A DNA stretch of 42,860 nt, from assembly GCF_000698125.1 (NCBI RefSeq), contig NZ_BAXA01000023.1, positions 1 to 42,860 of the forward strand. Direction: 5' to 3'. Both the position numbers and the translations under genes were made by a program. A model generated the notes under the pieces. That model was not told where the DNA came from. It was given only the letters and a program-made list of their open reading frames with translations, and searched no databases. This document shows, one piece after another, positions 17,917-26,950 of this stretch (position 1 is its first letter; the number at the start of each line of letters is the position of its first letter). The DNA comes from Geomicrobium sp. JCM 19038. GTDB lineage: Bacteria; Bacillota; Bacilli; Bacillales; Marinococcaceae.

Positions 17917-18605
17917 CTAACTAATTCTTCGTATGCTTCCTATGATTAAAAAGAACAATGCATACAACAGTAAAACACCATTAATGAACAAGAAATCTCC
18001 GCGATCTTCACCTAAGACAATCCATTCAATACCTTCTGAGAGCCAATACGTTGGAAAGATTACAGCAATTCTTTCAAATGCTTCAGGCATCATCTCCACA
18101 GGAAAAAGAATTCCACCGAGCAATGCCATCAAAACGATTACTGCCATAAATATTAGAAATGATGATTCTTTACTTCTATATAATGAGTTCCAAGCGAGAC
18201 TAATTGAAATGGATGTGAACGTAAAGACAATATAAAGAATCGTCAAGTTCCAAGGCTCATATAATTCATGACCGTACACATGCCCACCTATGATGACAAA
18301 GACGGTTTGGATCACCATAATGACCGAAAATGCGAGCAAGTTTTGCCACAAGTAGTTAAAGTGTGACACAGGTGCGGCGGCAAGCGTTTCACAACCCCTT
18401 TTTGACGATCCTCAATCATAATGCTCGTAAGGCGAATGCTAACAAAGAGTAATAGAACACCAAAATATTGATAACCGAGAGGAAGCAGTGGCCAACCTTC
18501 TTGAGCTAAAGGTAGAAAAATCGCAGTGATTGGAAACAGTGTTAGAAACAAAACGTTCGTTTTATCTCGTAGTATTCGTTTGAGTGCAAACCGAAATATT
18601 GTCAT
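17917..18605 (-). CDS. ABC-2 type permease, second subunit, frameshifted
   Basis: A membrane protein of about 229 residues after repair with about six hydrophobic spans, of the ABC-2 exporter class. The N-terminal frame (from 18605) has the typical ALKRILRDKTNVLFLTLFP opening and IMIEDRQKGVVKRL loop; the rest, from AAAPVSHFNYLWQ onwards, is one frame over. One missing base near 18383 explains it. It overlaps the first permease by four bases. The two permeases probably form a heterodimer with the ATPase encoded first in the operon. Confidence 0.88.
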
Positions 18606-19333
18606 GGCATGCGCCTCCGTCCGGTAAGAAGCAACAATCCAAAAGCAATGATGATGATCACACTAAGCAGTACTGCATACAAAAAGCCGTCAGAAAGCCC
18701 TCCATCCCTTACTTGATCAATGGACGAATACGCTAGCATAAGCGGGTTCACATAATCATTGAACGTGTTGATCAAAGCATTGTCTGGCATCGGAAAGAAC
18801 ATCCCTGCCAGTAAAATCATCCCTACACCGTACACCTCACTTAACCGCTCGGCGATTTTAAAGTTCTTCACTGAAAAGGTGAACACGAGGCAAACAATGC
18901 TTGATAATGACGACATGAGTGTAATGACGAGCAAAGCCCAAATGAAATTACCCCAGTTCACATCAAAGACTATGGTCGTATAAGCGATTAGTATCATTCC
19001 TAACACAATCGAGTAAACGATGCCTGCAAGCATTATCGTAAATCCATATAACCTCGTATTCATCGGTAATGAAAGTAAGCGATCCTTTCTTTCTGCAAAG
19101 AGGTCTTGATGAACGTAATTCATGGTAATCGCACCGCCGAACAGTTGAAATCCGAGAACTAAAAGGACAACGGTTTCATCTCTAATCGGTGTACCAGTAT
19201 GCCCTTCCACTTCTCCTAGAATAATTGAAAAGACCGTAATTAAAATGATCGGAACGACAAGCAACAAAAGCATCGTAATAAAATCACGACTCATTCTAAT
19301 TCCAATGAACCGAATCGTAGCTAGTTCCCTCAT
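18602..19333 (-). CDS. ABC-2 type permease, first subunit
   Basis: A 243-residue protein with about six membrane spans and the ABC-2 family layout: short cytoplasmic N-terminus, spans near residues 18-36 and 55-75, a charged loop (FAERKDRLLSLPM), then four more spans. It overlaps the ATPase by four bases and the second permease by four. The size (about 240 residues) is closer to YvfS than to the longer LnrM/LnrN permeases of linearmycin resistance. Confidence 0.9.
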   Translation of the reverse strand: MRELATIRFIGIRMSRDFITMLLLLVVPIILITVFSIILGEVEGHTGTPIRDETVVLLVLGFQLFGGAITMNYVHQDLFAERKDRLLSLPMNTRLYGFTIMLAGIVYSIVLGMILIAYTTIVFDVNWGNFIWALLVITLMSSLSSIVCLVFTFSVKNFKIAERLSEVYGVGMILLAGMFFPMPDNALINTFNDYVNPLMLAYSSIDQVRDGGLSDGFLYAVLLSVIIIIAFGLLLLTGRRRMP

Positions 19334-20280
19334 GAAGGATCATCCTCTCCATCACGAAGTTGTTTGCCTGTAAGTGTTAGAAAGACATCTTCTAAATTCG
19401 GCTTTTCTGCTTGAATTCCGACGACACCACTCGTTTCTTTCACGATTGAAAGCGCTCGATCAAGATTGCCTGCACCCGCATTTGAAATGATTTGCACGAC
19501 TGATCCGCTCACTTGTACTTGCTTAACACCTTCTAAGCCTTGTAAACGCTCGATTGGAATCGTTGAAACATCGTTTACATCAATGAAGATTTTCTCTTCA
19601 TGCTGAATGTTTTTGATTAATTCATCCACCGTTCCCTCTGAAATCACTTGACCTTGATCAACGATCACAACCCGTGTAGCAATCGATTGAACCTCTTCCA
19701 TATAATGCGTCGTGTACAAAATGGTCGTGCCTTGTTCTTTTAGCTTTCTGACAGCGTCTAGAATATGATTTCTTGATTGCGGATCAATACCAACGGTCGG
19801 CTCATCCATGATTAGAAGCTTTGGTCGGTGGGTAAGTGCACAAGCAATGTTCAACCTCCGCTTCATTCCACCTGAGAATTTGTTTGGCGATTGCTTTGCC
19901 TTTGACGATAATCCAACGAACTCAAGCGCTTCTTTGACACGCTGTTTCTTTTCTTCACCTTTCAAACCGTATACGCCTGCAAAAAACTCTAAGTTTTCTT
20001 TCGCCGTTAATTCTTCAAACACCGTAATCTCTTGCGTAACGAGACCCATTTTCTTTTTATTTACATGGTTAAATACCGCTCCCTCTTCCCCGAATAGGTG
20101 AATCGCGCCTTTATCAAAAGGAATAATCCCCATTAAGCATTGAATGAGCGTCGTTTTTCCTGCACCGTTAGGTCCGAGCAAACCGAGAACTTCTCCCTCA
20201 TGAATATCCAAATCAACATAATCAAGAGCAATTTGATCTTTATACCGCTTTACGATGCCTTTGATTGATGCAATTGTCAT
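19330..20280 (-). CDS. ABC exporter ATPase of the two-component-linked operon
   Basis: About 316 residues. Walker A is GPNGAGKTT, the signature is KFSGGMKRRLNIA, Walker B is LLIMDEPTVGIDP, and the H-loop is TTHYMEE; the C-terminal 90 residues resemble the DUF4162 extension of drug and lantibiotic-type exporters. I place the start at 20280 (MTIASIKGIV) because the upstream in-frame extension to 20346 does not resemble the family and runs into the putative operator. Order ATPase-permease-permease-kinase-regulator resembles B. subtilis yvfRSTU and lnrLMN/lnrJK, which protect against membrane-active antimicrobials; substrate here is unknown. Confidence 0.93.
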   Translation of the reverse strand: MTIASIKGIVKRYKDQIALDYVDLDIHEGEVLGLLGPNGAGKTTLIQCLMGIIPFDKGAIHLFGEEGAVFNHVNKKKMGLVTQEITVFEELTAKENLEFFAGVYGLKGEEKKQRVKEALEFVGLSSKAKQSPNKFSGGMKRRLNIACALTHRPKLLIMDEPTVGIDPQSRNHILDAVRKLKEQGTTILYTTHYMEEVQSIATRVVIVDQGQVISEGTVDELIKNIQHEEKIFIDVNDVSTIPIERLQGLEGVKQVQVSGSVVQIISNAGAGNLDRALSIVKETSGVVGIQAEKPNLEDVFLTLTGKQLRDGEDDPS

Positions 20281-20340
20281 TCTTTTCACCATCCCAATTA
20301 GATTACCTTTAGTATGTAGCGTTCTTGCATCAATAAGTAG

Positions 20341-20367
20341 TGACATCTGTCATTAGATTATTGTCAT
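20341..20367. promoter_or_regulatory. Putative response-regulator operator upstream of the ABC exporter
   Basis: TGACAT (20341-20346), TGTCAT (20349-20354) and TGTCAT (20362-20367) form an inverted pair plus a direct repeat 13 bases apart, about 60-90 bases upstream of the exporter ATPase start. LuxR-type regulators commonly bind such paired hexamers. That this operon's own regulator binds here is inference. Confidence 0.45.
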
Positions 20368-20403
20368 GGCAACATGAAAGGACAACCTATACTCCACAAC
20401 AAA

Positions 20404-20432
20404 AAAAGCCTTGTCATAATGACAAGGCTTTT
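20404..20432 (-). terminator. metK terminator
   Basis: GCCTTGTCA-TAA-TGACAAGGC with an A/T extension on both sides gives, on the minus strand, a hairpin followed by seven Ts. It ends eight bases from the metK stop codon: a textbook Rho-independent terminator. Confidence 0.85.
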
Positions 20433-20439
20433 ACATCGT

Positions 20440-21641
20440 TTAGACGTTTGCTGCTTTTTTGAGTTGGTCTGCTTTATCCGTACGTTCCCATGGTAAATCA
20501 ACATCTGTACGGCCGAAATGTCCGTAAGCTGCGGTTTGTTTGTAAATCGGAGTACGTAAGTCGAGCATTTTAATGATGCCTGCAGGTCTCAAGTCAAAAT
20601 GACCTTCAACGAGCGTAAGCAGTTCACTTTCACTTACTTTACCCGTACCAAACGTGTTAATTGAAATGGAGACAGGCTTTGCAACCCCAATCGCATAAGC
20701 CAATTGAACTTCACATTTCTCTGCAAGTTCAGCGGCTACGAGGTTCTTCGCAACATAGCGTGCGGCATAGGAACCCGAACGGTCAACTTTTGTTGGATCC
20801 TTTCCTGAGAACGCGCCTCCACCGTGGCGAGCAAATCCGCCGTACGTATCAACAATAATCTTTCGTCCAGTTAAACCTGCATCCCCTTGAGGTCCACCAA
20901 TCACGAAGCGTCCTGTCGGATTAATAAAGAACTTCGTTTTTTCGTCGACCCACTTTTCTGGGACAATCGGTTCAATCACATGCTTTTGCAAATCACGCTC
21001 AATTTGCTTTAGTGTTGCTTCTGGATGATGCTGTGTTGAGATAACAATCGTATCGATTCGTACTGGTTTGTCATCTTCATCATACTCAATTGTCACTTGT
21101 GTTTTTCCATCAGGTCGTAAGTAATCTACTGTGCCGTCTTTACGGACCTTTGCTAATTGACGGGCAAGTCGGTGTGACAATGAAATTGGCATAGGCATAT
21201 ATTCTTTCGTTTCATTGTCCGCATAACCAAACATTAACCCTTGATCGCCAGCACCGATCTCTTCAATTTCTTTGTCGGTCATTGCGCCTTCGCGAGCTTC
21301 GAGTGCTGCGTTAACACCTTGAGCAATATCAGGAGATTGCTCATCAATCGCAGTAAGAATTGAGCACGTTTCAGCATCTAAGCCGTACTTCGCTCGCGTG
21401 TACCCGATTTCAGTTAACGTTTCACGTACGATTTTTTGAATATCAACGTACGTCGTAGTTGTAATTTCTCCAGTTACTAAAATCATTCCGGTGTTGGCTA
21501 CTGTTTCACATGCCACCCTTGCGTTTGGATCATGTCGTAAAATTTCATCTAAGATTGCATCAGACACTTGATCACAAATCTTGTCTGGATGGCCTTCTGT
21601 TACAGATTCTGACGTAAAAAGCGACGCCCATTTGCTTCCAT
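20440..21641 (-). CDS. metK: MetK, S-adenosylmethionine synthetase, frameshifted near the start
   Basis: After repair this is 400 residues, the usual length in Bacillus. It makes SAM from methionine and ATP. Motifs include [23 protein letters not shown] and [16 protein letters not shown]. The open frame seems to start further upstream (21663), but the true start is ATG 21641, which has a perfect AAGGAGG site seven bases before it and encodes MEANGRR; one base missing near 21618-21624 separates it from [12 protein letters not shown]. Expression is set by the SAM riboswitch upstream, and a terminator follows. Confidence 0.95.
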
Positions 21642-21728
21642 GATTCTCCTCCTTATGAAACACTGTATTACTTTATATGTTTGAAGTGCCCTAGAGTGCG
21701 TGTATCGACTCAAAACACTTCATTTCCC

Positions 21729-21748
21729 TTTATGGCAAGAACCATAAA
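21729..21748 (-). other. Hairpin in the metK leader downstream of the riboswitch
   Basis: TTTATGG-CAAGAA-CCATAAA forms a 7-bp stem in the 143-base leader between the riboswitch terminator and metK. A further pair, TGAAGTG / CACTTCA, lies between it and the ribosome site. Function is unknown; it may protect the transcript end or tune translation. Confidence 0.4.
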
Positions 21749-21783
21749 GAATATAAGGGCGAGTTGTATCGTATGATTTCATG

Positions 21784-21946
21784 AAAAAAAGCCCTTCACC
21801 GATGAGGGAAGGGGCATTACCTTTCACCTTTCGCCTCTTATCTTGCAAAACAGATGATGTTTTGCCAGGTTGGCACCTTATCTGCATGACTACAGATGGT
21901 TGCTGGGTTTCACAGGGCCTGTCCCTCCACCTTCTCCTGATAAAAG
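21784..21946 (-). ncRNA. SAM-I (S-box) riboswitch with intrinsic terminator
   Basis: On the minus strand the SAM-I core is plain: GGTGGAGGGACAGGCCC, TGTGAAACCCAGCAACC and AAGGTGCCAACCTG in the right order. Helix P1 is CTTTTATC (21946-21939) with GATAAGAG (21842-21835). An expression-platform terminator follows: a CCCTTC/GAAGGG stem ending in seven Ts (21815-21784). SAM binding should stabilise the aptamer and favour this terminator, shutting off metK when SAM is plentiful. Confidence 0.96.
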
Positions 21947-21957
21947 CCTACCAAGTA

Positions 21958-21986
21958 AATATAACGGCAAACGCGAAGAATTGCAA
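21958..21986 (-). promoter_or_regulatory. Likely sigma-A promoter of metK
   Basis: On the minus strand TTGCAA (21986-21981), a 17-base spacer and TATATT (21963-21958) match the vegetative consensus. The predicted start point, near 21951, is about five bases before helix P1 of the riboswitch, which fits well. Confidence 0.65.
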
Positions 21987-22034
21987 ATCTCGACAAGGGA
22001 ATTAATCGAATCGTAGAATTTTCTGTTCTATTGA

Positions 22035-22418
22035 CTAAGAATTGTCGATATTGCATTGATCATGATTGCAATGTTGCCCAATGATTGGCCGATTTTCGGC
22101 AATCTTCCTATATAATCCTTTGCCAATCAAATTAAATGGTCTCATGTTTATGATGCGCATCGGGTACTTTAATAATGCGTGTTCTTCCAGTAGCCTAATA
22201 ACACCATCAAAACCACGATACACGAACGTCGAATTGATTAAAACATGCATTTCTTTCGTTAAATCAGTTGATTGAACAAACGGATATTGTTGTTCTAACT
22301 CAGGTTCATGCAGATCCACCCATTTAACATGGTTAAACTGGTCGTAGGTTTGGATCACACGCTTTGTTTTTTGACAAATCGTACATTGTTGATCATAAAA
22401 GACGACACATGAGTCCAT
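22035..22418 (-). CDS. DUF393 / DCC-family thiol-disulfide oxidoreductase-like protein
   Basis: A 127-residue protein of the DCC family (YuxK-like), a thioredoxin-fold group. The redox-type motif is CTIC at residues 12-15 (FYDQQCTICQKTKR); the family name motif DxxCxxC appears here as DQQCTIC. Later blocks are FRGFDGVIRLLE-like (VYRGFDGVIRLL) and a C-terminal YRKIAENR. No secretion signal is visible. It is alone between the metK leader and pckA and starts at ATG 22418 with an AAGGTG site. The substrate is unknown. Confidence 0.85.
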   Translation of the reverse strand: MDSCVVFYDQQCTICQKTKRVIQTYDQFNHVKWVDLHEPELEQQYPFVQSTDLTKEMHVLINSTFVYRGFDGVIRLLEEHALLKYPMRIINMRPFNLIGKGLYRKIAENRPIIGQHCNHDQCNIDNS

Positions 22419-22485
22419 AGTTGATCACACCTTTTTTATAAAATCCACGTTAAACATGACACCTTTGTGAAATCGAAAAATAGTA

Positions 22486-22513
22486 TAGACTATAAATCAA
22501 AATGTGTTATACT
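22486..22513 (+). promoter_or_regulatory. Likely pckA promoter with extended -10
   Basis: TAGACT (22486-22491), a 16-base spacer and TATACT (22508-22513) preceded by TG form an extended -10 sigma-A promoter about 60 bases before the pckA start. Confidence 0.5.
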
Positions 22514-22573
22514 AATTTCAAATCAATTCAACACTTTCGTTCCGTGATTATTGTGAGAAGGAGTTTTGCTACT

Positions 22574-24163
22574 ATGAGTACCGTATCTTTTGAGTCTGCA
22601 CTGCAACACTTACTGAATGGAGATCACATTGAAACTGATCTTCCTGAATCGAGATTAGTGGAAAGAGCACTCTCACGAGGCGAAGGTGTACTAACAAAAT
22701 CTGGCGCATTTGCAGCCACTACAGGTTTGTACACAGGTCGATCACCTAAAGATAAATTCATCGTTGATGAACCGTCTGTACACGATTCCATTGATTGGGG
22801 TGTCGTAAACGCTGCGGTTGATAAAGATGTATTCTCTAAACTATATCGTAAAGTGCTTCACTATTTAGGTCAACAGGATGCACTTTTTGTTACTAATGGA
22901 TACGCAGGCAAAGACACCGACTATCGTCTTTCTCTTCGCGTAGTAAATGAATTTGCTTGGCACAACCTTTTTGCACGTCAATTATTCATTCGTCCTGAAG
23001 AGAATGAACGCCCTGCTGAAGAAGAGAACGGATTTACAATTGTCTCAGCACCAGGATTTAAAGCGGATCCTGAAGTGGACGGCACACGTTCTGAAGCATT
23101 TGTTCATATTTCGTTTGAAGAGCGAATCGTATTAATTGGTGGTACTGAGTATGCCGGCGAAATGAAGAAGTCCATCTTCTCTATTATGAACTACTTGTTA
23201 CCTGCTCAAAACGTTTTACCGATGCACTGTTCTGCTAACACAGGCAAAGAAGGCGATGTTGCACTTTTCTTCGGTCTTTCTGGAACAGGGAAAACAACAC
23301 TTTCTGCAGATCGTACGCGTTTTCTAATCGGTGACGATGAGCACGGTTGGTCAGATAACGGTGTATTTAACATTGAAGGTGGTTGCTACGCTAAAACCAT
23401 TAACCTTTCTAAAGAAAAAGAACCAGACATTTACGATGCCATTCGCTTTGGCGCAGTGCTCGAGAATGTCGTTGTTGATGAAGAGAGTCGTAAACCAGAT
23501 TATGATGATGGTTACTACACGGAGAACACACGTGCAGCTTATCCACTTGAGCACATCCAAAATGTACTCCCTCAAGGTGTTGCCGGTCATCCGAATACAA
23601 TTATTTTCTTAACTGCTGATGCATTTGGTGTATTGCCACCAATCAGCCGTCTAACAAAAGAACAAGCAATGTACCACTTCTTAAGTGGATATACGAGCAA
23701 GCTAGCAGGAACTGAGCGTGGTGTTACAGAACCTGAAGCAACGTTCTCAAGCTGCTTTGGTGCACCGTTCCTACCAAGACATGCATCGGTTTATGCAGAG
23801 ATGCTCGGTGAGAAGATTGACCAGCATGAAGTGAATGTATTCCTCGTCAATACGGGCTGGAATGCAGGTGGTTACGGTTCAAGTGATCGTATTCCATTGA
23901 ATTACACGCGTGCAATGGTGCAAGCGGCACTTGAAGGTGAATTGACGAACGTTCAAACGAATCAAGACCCGATCTTTGGTCTTCATATTCCAAAGCGTGT
24001 GCCAGGTGTTCCTGACGAAGTGCTTCAACCGAAATCAACTTGGGACGATCCTAAAGCCTACGACGAGAAAGCTTCACAGCTTGCGAAGAAGTTCAAAGAG
24101 AACTTTGAGCGTTTCTCTCACGTTTCAGATGAAATTCGAAACGCTGGACCTACCTTTAAATAA
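22574..24163 (+). CDS. pckA: Phosphoenolpyruvate carboxykinase (ATP)
   Basis: A 529-residue gluconeogenic enzyme converting oxaloacetate and ATP to phosphoenolpyruvate, CO2 and ADP. The kinase P-loop [11 protein letters not shown] starts at residue 234; the preceding [10 protein letters not shown] block and the following [22 protein letters not shown] block are family hallmarks, with acidic metal ligands in DDEH. I choose ATG 22574 ([10 protein letters not shown]) for its GAAGGAG site; the frame extends further upstream to 22502 without support. It is divergent from the metK side, as in B. subtilis. Confidence 0.97.
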   Translation: MSTVSFESALQHLLNGDHIETDLPESRLVERALSRGEGVLTKSGAFAATTGLYTGRSPKDKFIVDEPSVHDSIDWGVVNAAVDKDVFSKLYRKVLHYLGQQDALFVTNGYAGKDTDYRLSLRVVNEFAWHNLFARQLFIRPEENERPAEEENGFTIVSAPGFKADPEVDGTRSEAFVHISFEERIVLIGGTEYAGEMKKSIFSIMNYLLPAQNVLPMHCSANTGKEGDVALFFGLSGTGKTTLSADRTRFLIGDDEHGWSDNGVFNIEGGCYAKTINLSKEKEPDIYDAIRFGAVLENVVVDEESRKPDYDDGYYTENTRAAYPLEHIQNVLPQGVAGHPNTIIFLTADAFGVLPPISRLTKEQAMYHFLSGYTSKLAGTERGVTEPEATFSSCFGAPFLPRHASVYAEMLGEKIDQHEVNVFLVNTGWNAGGYGSSDRIPLNYTRAMVQAALEGELTNVQTNQDPIFGLHIPKRVPGVPDEVLQPKSTWDDPKAYDEKASQLAKKFKENFERFSHVSDEIRNAGPTFK

Positions 24164-24177
24164 ATTACACATGTATA

Positions 24178-24213
24178 AGAACTTCCAATAATTCATTGGG
24201 AGTTCTTTTTTTG
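24178..24213 (+). terminator. pckA terminator
   Basis: An 11-bp near-perfect stem AGAACTTCCAA / TTGGGAGTTCT with a 7-base loop runs straight into a run of Ts, 14 bases after the stop codon. Confidence 0.85.
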
Positions 24214-24276
24214 TTTTACACACCTCTATACAGGCGATCGCATAAGATATTGCATCTATGGAAGTAGAGGGGACGA

Positions 24277-25278
24277 ATGTACATGAAACGTGCGGGGAAA
24301 TTCGCTTTGCTGTCTGTACTTAGTGGTTCATTAGTACTTTCAGCTTGTGGGAATGATCAATCAGTAGAAACGTTAGAAGTAGCAGAAGTTACACGTTCGA
24401 TTTTTTATGCACCACTTTACGTTGCGGTGGAAGAAGGATTTTTTGAAGAGGAAGGGCTAGACGTCGACATTACGACGACTTGGGGTGGAGATAAAACGAT
24501 GACTGCACTCCTAGCAGACAGTGCGGATATTGCCCTCGTAGGTGCTGAAACGTCGATTTACGTGCATGCACAAAATCCGATGGATTCAGTCGTAAACTTT
24601 GCAGCCTTAACTCAAACTGACGGGACGTTTCTAGTCTCACGTGAACCGATTGACGACTTTAGTTGGGATGATTTAAAAGGGACGACATATTTAGGTCAAC
24701 GTGCCGGGGGAATGCCGCAAATGGCTGGGGAATTTGCGCTTGCCTCAAACGGCATTGATGTAGAGGAAGATGTCGTGTTGGACCAAAGTGTCGACTATGC
24801 AAACATCGCTGCAGCATTTGCAGCTGGTACGGGCGACTTTGTTCAATTATTTGAGCCTACTGCAAGTGAATTTGAACGCGAAGGCGTCGGTCATGTTGTC
24901 GCTTCATTTGGTGAAGAGTCCGGCATCTTACCATATACAGGGTTTATTACGAAAGAGAGTACCGTTGAGAATAACGAGGATGCGCTCGTAAAGTTTAATC
25001 GTGCACTATACAAAGCACAACAATTTGTCCAAGAGGAAGATAGTCAAGTCATTGCCTCTTCCATCGAACCTTACTTTGAAGAAACACCTGACGATTTAAT
25101 TGCGCAAGTCGTCGATCGCTACCGCGACCAAGATTCCTACGCAATCGATCCGTATATTGATGAAGATGGCTGGGATCACTTGCAAGATATTATGGAAGCT
25201 TCAGGCGAATTACCTGCACATTTTGATTACGAAGACCTCGTAAATACAACCATTACAGATCAAGCGCTTCAACGTTAA
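24277..25278 (+). CDS. ytlA: ABC importer substrate-binding lipoprotein (YtlA, NMT1/THI5-like)
   Basis: A 333-residue exported lipoprotein. Residues 1-23 form a signal peptide ending in the lipobox LSAC (Cys24). The mature part belongs to the SsuA/NMT1-THI5-like family (APLYVAVEEGFFEEEGLDV, then TALLADSADIALVG). Such proteins bind sulfonates, nitrate, taurine or thiamine-precursor pyrimidines; the ligand here is undetermined. It has many Asp/Glu residues. Start may be ATG 24277 or 24283; GAGGGG lies just upstream. It heads a set with the ATPase and permease, the same order as ytlA-ytlC-ytlD in B. subtilis. Confidence 0.88.
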   Translation: MYMKRAGKFALLSVLSGSLVLSACGNDQSVETLEVAEVTRSIFYAPLYVAVEEGFFEEEGLDVDITTTWGGDKTMTALLADSADIALVGAETSIYVHAQNPMDSVVNFAALTQTDGTFLVSREPIDDFSWDDLKGTTYLGQRAGGMPQMAGEFALASNGIDVEEDVVLDQSVDYANIAAAFAAGTGDFVQLFEPTASEFEREGVGHVVASFGEESGILPYTGFITKESTVENNEDALVKFNRALYKAQQFVQEEDSQVIASSIEPYFEETPDDLIAQVVDRYRDQDSYAIDPYIDEDGWDHLQDIMEASGELPAHFDYEDLVNTTITDQALQR

Positions 25279-25289
25279 TGATAAAACGG

Positions 25290-25318
25290 GGGCTTCTGAG
25301 CGTTCTCAGAAGCCCTTT
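25290..25318 (+). terminator. Hairpin between the binding-protein and ATPase genes
   Basis: A perfect 11-bp stem GGGCTTCTGAG / CTCAGAAGCCC with a CGTT loop, followed by TTTAC, sits in the gap between ytlA and ytlC. The U-tract is short, so it may be an attenuator and 3'-end stabiliser that raises binding-protein levels over the membrane parts. Confidence 0.6.
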
Positions 25319-25353
25319 ACGATGAGTACCGATAAAAACAAAGGAGGTACCGA

Positions 25354-26127
25354 ATGGCACTGCTAAATCTACGTCACGTAAAAAAACACTTTTTCACACA
25401 AGAACATGTCGTTGAGGCAATCCGCGAGATTAGCTTTCAAGTAGAAAAAGGTGAATTTGTATCGATCATTGGGCCAAGTGGTTGTGGCAAGACGACCGTT
25501 CTTTCAATGATCGCTGGCTTAACCTCACCATCAAGTGGCCAGATTGAATTAAGCGGTTCAAGTGTGACAGAACCTTCCGCTGAGATCGGCTACATGTTGC
25601 AGCAAGATTATTTGTTTCCGTGGCTTACCATCGGAAAAAACATGACGATTGGTCTTGATGTAACAAAAATGAAGACAGTTGAAAACAAAGAGTATGCCCT
25701 TGACTTGTTAGAGCAAATGGGGCTTTTAGATCGGGTCGATGACATGCCTCATGAACTGTCAGGAGGGATGCGCCAACGAGTCGCACTCGTTCGAACATTA
25801 GCTACGAAACCTTCTCTTCTGCTATTAGATGAACCCTTTTCCGCTCTCGACTTTCAAACAAAACTGAAATTAGAAGACCTCATTCACGATACGTTAAAAG
25901 CTCAAAAGAAAACGACCGTACTCGTTACCCATGATATAGGAGAAGCCATTGCCATGAGCGATCGGGTCGTCTTGCTCGGACATCGACCTTCCTTCGTACA
26001 AGAAATTTTTACAATTCCAGATGAATTACGTGAGTTAAAACCTCTACAAGCGAGAAATCATCCGACGTATCAAACATGGTTTCAGAGGATCTGGAAGGAG
26101 TTAGAGTCCCTTGAATCAACAAGTTAA
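25354..26127 (+). CDS. ytlC: ABC importer ATPase (YtlC)
   Basis: A 257-residue ATPase of the nitrate/sulfonate/taurine importer class (SsuB/TauB/ThiZ-like). Walker [11 protein letters not shown]-loop [10 protein letters not shown], signature [12 protein letters not shown], Walker [13 protein letters not shown] and H-loop VTHDIGEA are all intact. Start has an AAAGGAGG site. Its 3' end overlaps the permease by 17 bases. It energises uptake of the ligand captured by YtlA. Confidence 0.93.
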   Translation: MALLNLRHVKKHFFTQEHVVEAIREISFQVEKGEFVSIIGPSGCGKTTVLSMIAGLTSPSSGQIELSGSSVTEPSAEIGYMLQQDYLFPWLTIGKNMTIGLDVTKMKTVENKEYALDLLEQMGLLDRVDDMPHELSGGMRQRVALVRTLATKPSLLLLDEPFSALDFQTKLKLEDLIHDTLKAQKKTTVLVTHDIGEAIAMSDRVVLLGHRPSFVQEIFTIPDELRELKPLQARNHPTYQTWFQRIWKELESLESTS

Positions 26128-26917
26128 TTCACAGTTCACAAAGCACTTACGAATGAAAAAACGAGAGCGTTGGCAAATTCGGCTTACGCAACTTGCCATT
26201 TTGATTGCGTTTTTTGCACTTTGGGAAATTGCGAGTCGGATGTATTGGATTGATCCACTATTATTTAGTTCACCTTCGAGTGTGTATTCTGTTTTTGTTT
26301 CTATGATGCAAAGCGGAGCACTTCTCACCCATACGGGAGTCACATTGTTCGAAACGATTATGGGATTCCTCATCGGTACGATTGGCGGTGTGTTAATCGC
26401 TGCGATGCTTTGGTGGTCACCCTTTCTCTCTCGCGTGTTAGACCCTTACCTTGTTATCTTAAATGCCATGCCTAAGGTTGCTCTTGGTCCGATCCTCATC
26501 GTAAGCTTTGGTCCTAACATGAGCTCAGTCATCGCTATGGGTGTTCTTATTTCAATTATCGTTACAACCCTTGTCATCTACAGTGCATTTAAGGAAACCG
26601 ATGCAAACTTAGTCAAAGTGGTTGATACGTTTGGTGCATCAAAAACGCAACGTTTTCGCTACGTGATTTTCCCAGCATCCTACCCTGCCATTCTCTCGGC
26701 ATTAAAAGTTAACGTTGGTCTTGCTTGGGTCGGTGTGATCGTTGGGGAATATCTCGTTTCCAATCAAGGTCTTGGTTATATGATTATTTACGGATTCCAA
26801 GTCTTTAACTTTAATATGGTCATGTTAAGCTTAGTCGTTGTCGCCATACTTGCCACATTAATGTATCAAGGGGTCGCACTTCTCGAAAAACAGATGACAA
26901 AACAACGAAAACAATAA
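26111..26917 (+). CDS. ytlD: ABC importer permease (YtlD)
   Basis: A 268-residue integral membrane protein of the BPD-type permease family with about six spans. The EAA-type loop that contacts the ATPase is visible as [21 protein letters not shown] near residues 174-194. It starts with TTG at 26111, overlapping ytlC by 17 bases, with AAGGAG ten bases upstream. It forms the membrane channel of the ytlACD importer. Confidence 0.92.
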   Translation: MNQQVNSQFTKHLRMKKRERWQIRLTQLAILIAFFALWEIASRMYWIDPLLFSSPSSVYSVFVSMMQSGALLTHTGVTLFETIMGFLIGTIGGVLIAAMLWWSPFLSRVLDPYLVILNAMPKVALGPILIVSFGPNMSSVIAMGVLISIIVTTLVIYSAFKETDANLVKVVDTFGASKTQRFRYVIFPASYPAILSALKVNVGLAWVGVIVGEYLVSNQGLGYMIIYGFQVFNFNMVMLSLVVVAILATLMYQGVALLEKQMTKQRKQ

Positions 26918-26950
26918 AAGGTCGCACTTAGAAAGTGCCGACCTTTTTCT
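26916..26950. terminator. Bidirectional terminator between ytlD and the MFS gene
   Basis: AAAAGGTCGCACTT / AAGTGcCGACCTTTT gives a long stem with one bulge between convergent genes, with a T-run on each strand. It starts inside the ytlD stop codon and overlaps the last codons of the MFS gene. Confidence 0.8.

Noticed and set aside
21641-21663. metK start at 21663 with a seven-residue extension
   Set aside because: That reading runs across the AAGGAGG ribosome site and gives a non-family N-terminus; the ATG at 21641 fits both signals.
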